Assembly (NCBI RefSeq): GCF_030389965.1
Contig: NZ_CP128399.1
Coordinates: 2,702,799 to 2,766,798 of the forward strand
Source: Candidatus Chlorohelix allophototropha
GTDB taxonomy: Bacteria; Chloroflexota; Chloroflexia; Chloroheliales; Chloroheliaceae
Direction: 5' to 3'
DNA: 64,000 nt
Every line of letters begins with the position of its first letter. Position 1 is the stretch's first letter. The notes under the pieces were generated by a model. That model was not told the origin of the DNA. It made no database searches and saw nothing but the letters and a program-made list of their open reading frames with translations. Both the position numbers and the translations under genes were made by a program. Below, one piece after another: positions 59,578-64,000 of the stretch.

Positions 59578-60882
59578 GTGGAACTTAGCCTCTACCAAGC
59601 GCAATTATCAGCCAACCATACGCACCTTTTTATCCCATGTCCAACTGTAATAATTTTATGCGGACCTAGTGGCAGCGGTAAAAGTACCTTTGCCACTCGC
59701 AATTTTCCCGCTACTTGGATACTTTCCTCTGACAAATTGCGAGGGCTGATTAGCGATAATGAGCGTAATCAGGAAAGTAACAAAGACACCTTTGATTTGC
59801 TCTATAATTTGCTAGATACCCGATTACGCTACAAGCGCACTACAATAGTGGATAGTACGGCACTGAGAGTGCAAACCCGCCGGAAATTGCTTCAAATTGC
59901 TCACCGCCACGATTTCGCAGTTTTATTGCTATTAATAGATGCCCCCGAAAAACTCTGTCGTGAGCGTGATGCTGCCCGGATAGACCCACCGCCGGTAGGT
60001 GCAAAGGTAGTAGCAGAACAATTTAAGCTATATTGGGAAATCGAAAAAACCGCACAAAAAGAAGGCTTTGAACAAGTAATCAAACTAAACCAACATGAGA
60101 TTTCCAACCTTCAAGTGGAAATCGTGCCACTCTCGCTAGAGAAACCTGAGCAACGCGGTCCCTTCGATATAATCGGAGATATTCACGGCTGTTACGATGA
60201 GCTTTGCGAATTGCTCAATAAACTTGGGTATCAGTTGGAGAATGGCGTTTACCAACACCCGTTAGGCAGGCGCACCATTTTTCTGGGTGATTTGATAAAT
60301 CGCGGACCTAAAAATCTGGAAGTTTTACGGTTGGTAAGTGCTATGGTAAAAACCGATAACGCGCTCTTTACTCCCGGAAACCATTGTTATGCCTTATATA
60401 AATATTTTCAACAACCTGACAGCGTGGACTCCAATAATACCTGCGAGTGGATTGAACGTTTGAGTGCAAAAGAGTATGTGGAAGCAAGCGAATTGATCAA
60501 TGCACTTGTAAAAGACGCACCACCATACATGATACTTAACCGAAATAAATTGGTGGTAGCGCACGCCGGTATCGAAGACCACATGATCGGGAAACTTACC
60601 ACCCGTATCTTTAATTTCTGCCTGAACGGTGAAATATTAATTACACCGGAGGGCAATAAACAGCGCAAAAACTGGGCAGAAAATTATCGGGGCAAACCCT
60701 TGGTAGCCTATGGACATACGCCCACCACTAAACTCCTACCCGAATTTCGCAACAATACCGTAAATCTGGATCAGGGTTGCGTTTACGGTGGACGACTTAG
60801 CGCAATGCGTTATCCCGAAATGGAATTTATTCAGGTCAACGCTCATGCTGCTTATGTAGAGCGCAAAAAGCGAGGTGTTTGA
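59578..60882 (+). CDS. Polynucleotide kinase-phosphatase (Pnkp-like, without ligase domain)
   Basis: The 434-residue protein has an N-terminal P-loop kinase (GPSGSGKST at 29-37, VDSTALRVQTRR, DAARIDPPPVG) and a binuclear metallophosphatase domain: GDIHGCYDEL from residue 200, GDLINRGP from 237, GNH at 267-269, HAG and YGHTP. Order and motifs match bacterial Pnkp, which heals broken RNA ends, but the ~350-residue C-terminal adenylyltransferase (ligase) domain is absent. The residue after GNH is Cys, where related phosphatases often have Glu or Asp. GTG start with AAGGA upstream. The AAA+ gene precedes it. RNA repair is inferred. Confidence 0.85.
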   Translation: MELSLYQAQLSANHTHLFIPCPTVIILCGPSGSGKSTFATRNFPATWILSSDKLRGLISDNERNQESNKDTFDLLYNLLDTRLRYKRTTIVDSTALRVQTRRKLLQIAHRHDFAVLLLLIDAPEKLCRERDAARIDPPPVGAKVVAEQFKLYWEIEKTAQKEGFEQVIKLNQHEISNLQVEIVPLSLEKPEQRGPFDIIGDIHGCYDELCELLNKLGYQLENGVYQHPLGRRTIFLGDLINRGPKNLEVLRLVSAMVKTDNALFTPGNHCYALYKYFQQPDSVDSNNTCEWIERLSAKEYVEASELINALVKDAPPYMILNRNKLVVAHAGIEDHMIGKLTTRIFNFCLNGEILITPEGNKQRKNWAENYRGKPLVAYGHTPTTKLLPEFRNNTVNLDQGCVYGGRLSAMRYPEMEFIQVNAHAAYVERKKRGV

Positions 60883-60994
60883 TGGTTCATGCAATTAGTT
60901 CAAGCTACACCAACTATTCAGAGTATCGGCTATAATAAAAGTAGTAACCGAAACGTTATTTGTACTTTCTCATCCTTACAGTAGGAGTCTCGAA

Positions 60995-61405
60995 ATGGCA
61001 ATAAATAAAATTGACCACATTGGTATTGCAGTTAAAGATTTGACTAGCTCTTTGAAATTTTACGAGGAAGCCTTAGGGCTAGAAAACATCGGTTTTGAGG
61101 TAGTGGAAGAACAGGGCGTGCGGGTAGCTTTCCTGACTGTGGGAGAAAGCAAAATTGAATTGCTCGAACCTTTGAACGAAGAGTCGCCAATAGCCAAGTT
61201 TATCGCCAAGCGAGGTGAAGGCATCCATCACATTTGCCTTGATGTTGAGGATGTGCCAGAAGCTTTGGGCGAACTCAAAGAGCGTAATCTGCAACTTATT
61301 GACCAACAACCGCGACGGGGCGCACATCATAAAGATATTGCTTTCGTTCACCCCAAATCCAGCAGCGGCGTACTTATCGAGTTAAGTATGGACGGCAAAG
61401 ATTAG
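60995..61405 (+). CDS. mce: Methylmalonyl-CoA epimerase
   Basis: The enzyme interconverts (R)- and (S)-methylmalonyl-CoA for the B12-dependent mutase, in propionate metabolism or the 3-hydroxypropionate cycle. The 136-residue VOC protein shows KIDHIGIAVKDLTSSLKFYEEALGL, ELLEPLNEESPIAKFI, RGEGIHHICLDVED and FVHPKSSSGVLIEL, with metal-binding His and Glu in place. It has a leader of ~110 bp and a terminator after it; no mutase gene is adjacent. Confidence 0.95.
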   Translation: MAINKIDHIGIAVKDLTSSLKFYEEALGLENIGFEVVEEQGVRVAFLTVGESKIELLEPLNEESPIAKFIAKRGEGIHHICLDVEDVPEALGELKERNLQLIDQQPRRGAHHKDIAFVHPKSSSGVLIELSMDGKD

Positions 61406-61411
61406 GCAACA

Positions 61412-61444
61412 AAAAAGGGCGGCTTGAAAACCGCCCTCCGCTTT
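61412..61444. terminator. Bidirectional terminator between mce and roadblock gene
   Basis: A stem AGGGCGG (61416-61422)/CCGCCCT (61431-61437) has an A-run on the left and CTTTTTT (61441 onward) a few bases to the right, so it can end both convergent transcripts. Confidence 0.85.
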
Positions 61445-61449
61445 TTTCT

Positions 61450-61821
61450 TTAGAACAGAACCTTCGCAATATCGCGCGCTGCCCGCTTCATGTAATATTG
61501 CACCATGCCTAGTTTCGCTTCTCGTTTTGAAATAACGGTCAATACCGCATCCTCACCTACCGCCATTAGCAATATATCACCATCGAGACCGCGAATAAAT
61601 ACCTGTTCCAACAAGCCACGATTCAATTCACCTGAAATGCGCATTGAAAGCGCCAGCAAAGCCGCGCTCATGGCGGAAACCCGGTCAGGCTCCACAGCAT
61701 CCGGCAGATTCGAGGCAATAATTAACCCATCGAGGCTTACCACCGCCGAGGCTTCAATTTCAGGCGCAGCCGCCTGAAGCTTACGAAGATGCCCTACCAG
61801 CTCCTCACGGCGATTCATCAA
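61450..61821 (-). CDS. Roadblock/LC7-domain protein
   Basis: The 123-residue protein is a single roadblock domain (AVVSLDGLIIASNLPDAVEPDRVSAMSAALLALSMRISGELN). Roadblock proteins such as MglB regulate small Ras-like GTPases. Its ATG overlaps the end of the GTPase gene by 4 bases, so the partner is evident. It is the last gene of the DUF4388-GTPase-roadblock operon. Confidence 0.92.
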   Translation of the reverse strand: MMNRREELVGHLRKLQAAAPEIEASAVVSLDGLIIASNLPDAVEPDRVSAMSAALLALSMRISGELNRGLLEQVFIRGLDGDILLMAVGEDAVLTVISKREAKLGMVQYYMKRAARDIAKVLF

Positions 61822-62351
61822 TCCTCCTCCGCATCAGCCAGAATAGTGTATAAAAGTTCGAGCAAAACTTTCTTGACACTATCCCGATCCTTTGACACGC
61901 AAGGAATGACCTTAACATCACTACTAAGACGAAGCGAGTAGCGAATATCCTCTGGAGACCACGCATTCTCTAGGTCTTGTTTATTGCAGGCTACAATAAA
62001 AGGGGTTTTACGGTATCCAGTGAAAAATTCAATGATGCGGATAGTTTCGCGGAAGGTATCCGGGCGGGTGCTATCTATCAGCACAATCAAGCCAAGCATC
62101 CCCTCTGACAAAATCTCCCACATAAAATCAAAGCGTTTCTGACCGGGTGTGCCAAAGAGGTGCAATACCAGATCATCCGCAATAGCGATTCGACCGAAAT
62201 CCATCGCTACAGTGGTTTCTTTCTTTATCAGGCTGGTTTCGTCGGTAGCTTTTCGCTCGGTAGAAACGACATCTATTTCGCTAATAGCCTTAATAAATTC
62301 GGTTTTACCGGCTGCGACTGCTCCGGTAATAACCATCTTCACAGTTTGCAC
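61818..62351 (-). CDS. Small Ras/Arf-like GTPase
   Basis: The 177-residue G protein has a P-loop variant GAVAAGKTEF at ~9-18, a switch II region FGTPGQKRF and the guanine-specific NKQD. The effector region contains the ETTVAMDFG pattern seen in prokaryotic MglA-related GTPases encoded beside roadblock proteins. A polarity or surface-signalling role is likely but not shown. Overlaps the roadblock gene and starts 21 bp after the DUF4388 gene stop. Confidence 0.92.
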   Translation of the reverse strand: MQTVKMVITGAVAAGKTEFIKAISEIDVVSTERKATDETSLIKKETTVAMDFGRIAIADDLVLHLFGTPGQKRFDFMWEILSEGMLGLIVLIDSTRPDTFRETIRIIEFFTGYRKTPFIVACNKQDLENAWSPEDIRYSLRLSSDVKVIPCVSKDRDSVKKVLLELLYTILADAEED

Positions 62352-62372
62352 GAACTATAAGCCCTCCCGGCT

Positions 62373-63380
62373 TTACCGTCTGGATATGGCATCTATGATT
62401 CTGCGAATCAAGCTCTTTTTAAATGTCTGCGGTGGAAGAGGCGGACTTTGAGCCGATAGTCCGGGTCCCGGTGCAGCATTCACCCCTACCGCATACCCTG
62501 GGTTATACTGCCCATTAACCGGAACCTGAGCGCGTTGCTGCACAGGCGGTGGTACAGCCTGCGCTGATTTAGCCGGGGCAGGCGCGGGCGCAGTGACCGG
62601 TCTGGGAGCATTAGGACTGGCTAACCCAGTTCTGGGATAACCACCATTTAAAGCAGCTTGGGGCGGTTGCTTGGAAATAATAACCAGACCCGCCGACAGG
62701 AAACCGTACAGGATACGAGCAACATCAAATTCGCTCAGGTGTGTAAGTTGGGCAATCTGGCGAATCGAGTGCAAGCCATTGATACGGGCAAACACGCGCC
62801 ATTCATCAGGTGTAAGGTTTACACCCTTAGCTTTTTCATGCGGCTGATCGCTAAAACGTACCACCACATCCAGATTCGGAATTCTATCACGAATTCGAGT
62901 CCACTCGTCAATGCGGCGCGTACCCTCCATAATGATATTTTCCACGCTCAGAGGAATAGTCAGGCTTTCGGGGGGAGGCTGCACATCTTGCTCAAATTTG
63001 AAATCCCCTTCGTTCCAGTTAAAAAGCCCGTAGGTTATTTCCTCAATTTGCAAACGCACGCATTTATTAATTTCGTCGGTAGAAATAATATTATTGCTTA
63101 CCAGTATTGCACCCAGAGGCTTGTTTGGCTCGCGTGTGTGCTGGATACGTAAGGCATAGTTTACCTGTTCCTGAGTGATTCGACCCATTCGTACCAACAT
63201 ATCACCAAGACGTTCTTCTTGCCCGAAATGGGAAGCGTACACCAGTTTACCTGTCTGGAAATAAAGTTCGGCGCGATCTCCGGGTCTTTGCAAAGTAAGA
63301 CGCCCGGTCTTATAGCCCCGGTCTACGAGGTAGAGAAATTCAGCCAGACCGAAGTCTTTAAGATTTCCTACTAGCGCCAT
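62373..63380 (-). CDS. DUF4388 (PATAN-type) protein
   Basis: The 335-residue protein starts with a DUF4388/PATAN domain (LVGNLKDFGLAEFLYLVDRGYKTGRLTL, AELYFQTGKLVYA) over ~1-125. It continues with a second region (~130-235) that ends in a winged-helix-like segment (SIRQIAQLTHLSEFDVARILYGFLSAGLV), and has a Pro/Ala/Gln-rich disordered tail. PATAN domains occur in response regulators and GTPase-linked signalling. It heads the operon with the GTPase and roadblock genes and has a near-consensus promoter. Confidence 0.88.
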   Translation of the reverse strand: MALVGNLKDFGLAEFLYLVDRGYKTGRLTLQRPGDRAELYFQTGKLVYASHFGQEERLGDMLVRMGRITQEQVNYALRIQHTREPNKPLGAILVSNNIISTDEINKCVRLQIEEITYGLFNWNEGDFKFEQDVQPPPESLTIPLSVENIIMEGTRRIDEWTRIRDRIPNLDVVVRFSDQPHEKAKGVNLTPDEWRVFARINGLHSIRQIAQLTHLSEFDVARILYGFLSAGLVIISKQPPQAALNGGYPRTGLASPNAPRPVTAPAPAPAKSAQAVPPPVQQRAQVPVNGQYNPGYAVGVNAAPGPGLSAQSPPLPPQTFKKSLIRRIIDAISRR

Positions 63381-63495
63381 TAGTGAACTAGCTCCTTAGA
63401 AAAAAGTTAGAAAACTCAGGAATAAAATCACCCATTAGTTGTATCGGGTATTTTTTTGATTTACCTGATTCAGACAAGTATTCCGCGTTCTTAAA

Positions 63496-63524
63496 ATTAT
63501 AACCTTACCTAAAAATAAGGTCAA
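63496..63524 (-). promoter_or_regulatory. Sigma-70 promoter of the DUF4388-GTPase-roadblock operon
   Basis: On the minus strand TTGACC (63524-63519), a 17-bp spacer and exact TATAAT (63501-63496) lie ~115 bp before the start codon. Confidence 0.7.
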
Positions 63525-63594
63525 CGCTCTAAACCATATATTTAAAGCGGTCTCACCGTTAATTCCACAAGCCAGTGGCGCTAATACAACTATT

Positions 63595-64000
63595 TTAACG
63601 ATCTTGTCGCACCAATCTGAAGCGACGACCAGCTAGTGTCAGAGCCGCCAATACCAGTCCACCGATTGGTAATTCACCGCCGGTTTTTGGCAATTGCTTG
63701 CTAGCATCGCTGCTACCGCCTGAACCGCTGCCGGTGTTATCGGGATTCGCATTATTCTGTGAAGGACCAAAGGTTGGTGGCACCCCGATAATTTCGGTGC
63801 CACCGGCAGCGCCACCCGGCAATCCGGTTGTAGTAGGGCTTGCAGCAGCCACTGTAGTAGTCGTTACCGTAGTGGTACTAGCGGTTGTGGTAGCCGTTCC
63901 ATTAGTGGTAGCACGACCGGTAACGGTAGGAATAACTATCGGACTACTTTGTGCTCGTGTAGTAGCGGCTGGAGCAGCCGTTGTAGTAGGAACAGGCGTT
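63595..64000 (-). CDS. LPxTG-type surface protein, C-terminal part (cut by right edge)
   Basis: The minus-strand frame stays open to base 64000, so only the last ~134 residues are visible. The upstream part is a Thr/Ala/Val-rich stalk (TTT, TTA and VTT triplets), then a Gly/Asn/Ser-rich linker, the sorting signal LPKTG, a hydrophobic segment (GGLVLAALTLAG) and a basic tail (RRFRLVRQDR). This is the sortase anchoring signal. The GTG at 63852 is an internal codon. The protein is probably wall- or surface-anchored in a single-membrane cell; its head domain is not visible. Confidence 0.75.
   Translation of the reverse strand, partial: TPVPTTTAAPAATTRAQSSPIVIPTVTGRATTNGTATTTASTTTVTTTTVAAASPTTTGLPGGAAGGTEIIGVPPTFGPSQNNANPDNTGSGSGGSSDASKQLPKTGGELPIGGLVLAALTLAGRRFRLVRQDR

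Overview
The window most likely comes from a member of the Chloroflexota (green non-sulfur lineage), probably a phototroph. A clear (bacterio)chlorophyll synthase (14386-15387) implies phototrophy. A CrtI-type carotenoid oxidoreductase (47801-49273), two cobalamin-binding light-sensor-like proteins and a tandem pair of ArsA-type ATPases fit the same picture. Secreted proteins with Ala/Thr-rich stalks, a DUF4388/GTPase/roadblock module and a C-terminal FGLLGN-type repeat also look familiar from this phylum. A placement near the chlorosome-bearing Chloroflexota is inference; no reaction-centre or chlorosome structural gene is in view. No rRNA, tRNA, CRISPR array, phage or complete insertion sequence was found.

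Left part (1-15.4 kb). Two ArsA-like genes face an operon of two unusual proteins that join an XRE-type helix-turn-helix to an Hfq/Sm-like fold, followed by a 32-residue basic microprotein. Next are a membrane histidine kinase, the nucleotide-loop cobalamin genes cobS-cobC-cobU with a YihY membrane protein, and a MerR/B12 regulator carrying CarH hallmarks and its own consensus promoter. An SRAP protein, the first copy of a small inverted-repeat element, two dTDP-sugar genes, a lipoprotein and the chlorophyll synthase follow.

Centre (15.5-47.7 kb). A three-gene operon encodes two membrane-anchored proteins and a VirB4-like ATPase that has lost its Walker A motif. Then come prmA with an esterase, an exopolysaccharide priming transferase with a GT2 enzyme, two aminotransferases, a TrpXYZ-type ABC transporter, macro-domain, Nudix and thioesterase genes, an MFS transporter, a VOC protein, a secreted clan-A glycosidase-like protein, a GT2 enzyme whose only plausible start codon is ATA, a GNAT/amidohydrolase pair, an EamA transporter, rsmI coupled to a soluble PAS-histidine kinase fused to a CarH-like B12 domain, an isocitrate/isopropylmalate-type dehydrogenase, serC, a SUKH-like protein and an atypical SDR.

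Right part (47.8-64 kb). After the carotenoid gene lies a tight operon: pdxS-pdxT, a degenerate double acetyltransferase-like protein, a Ycf45-type R3H ATPase, a DarA-type c-di-AMP receptor, a zinc-ribbon membrane protein and a YggU protein. The second inverted-repeat element follows, then GT2-tsaD, an AAA+ ATPase, a polynucleotide kinase-phosphatase and methylmalonyl-CoA epimerase. On the minus strand are the DUF4388-GTPase-roadblock module and an LPKTG-anchored surface protein cut by the right edge.

The strongest candidates for something undescribed are the tandem HTH-Sm proteins with an RG/PG-rich tail (1959-3424), the histidine kinase-B12 fusion (41685-43517) and the Walker-A-less VirB4 operon (15663-19825).
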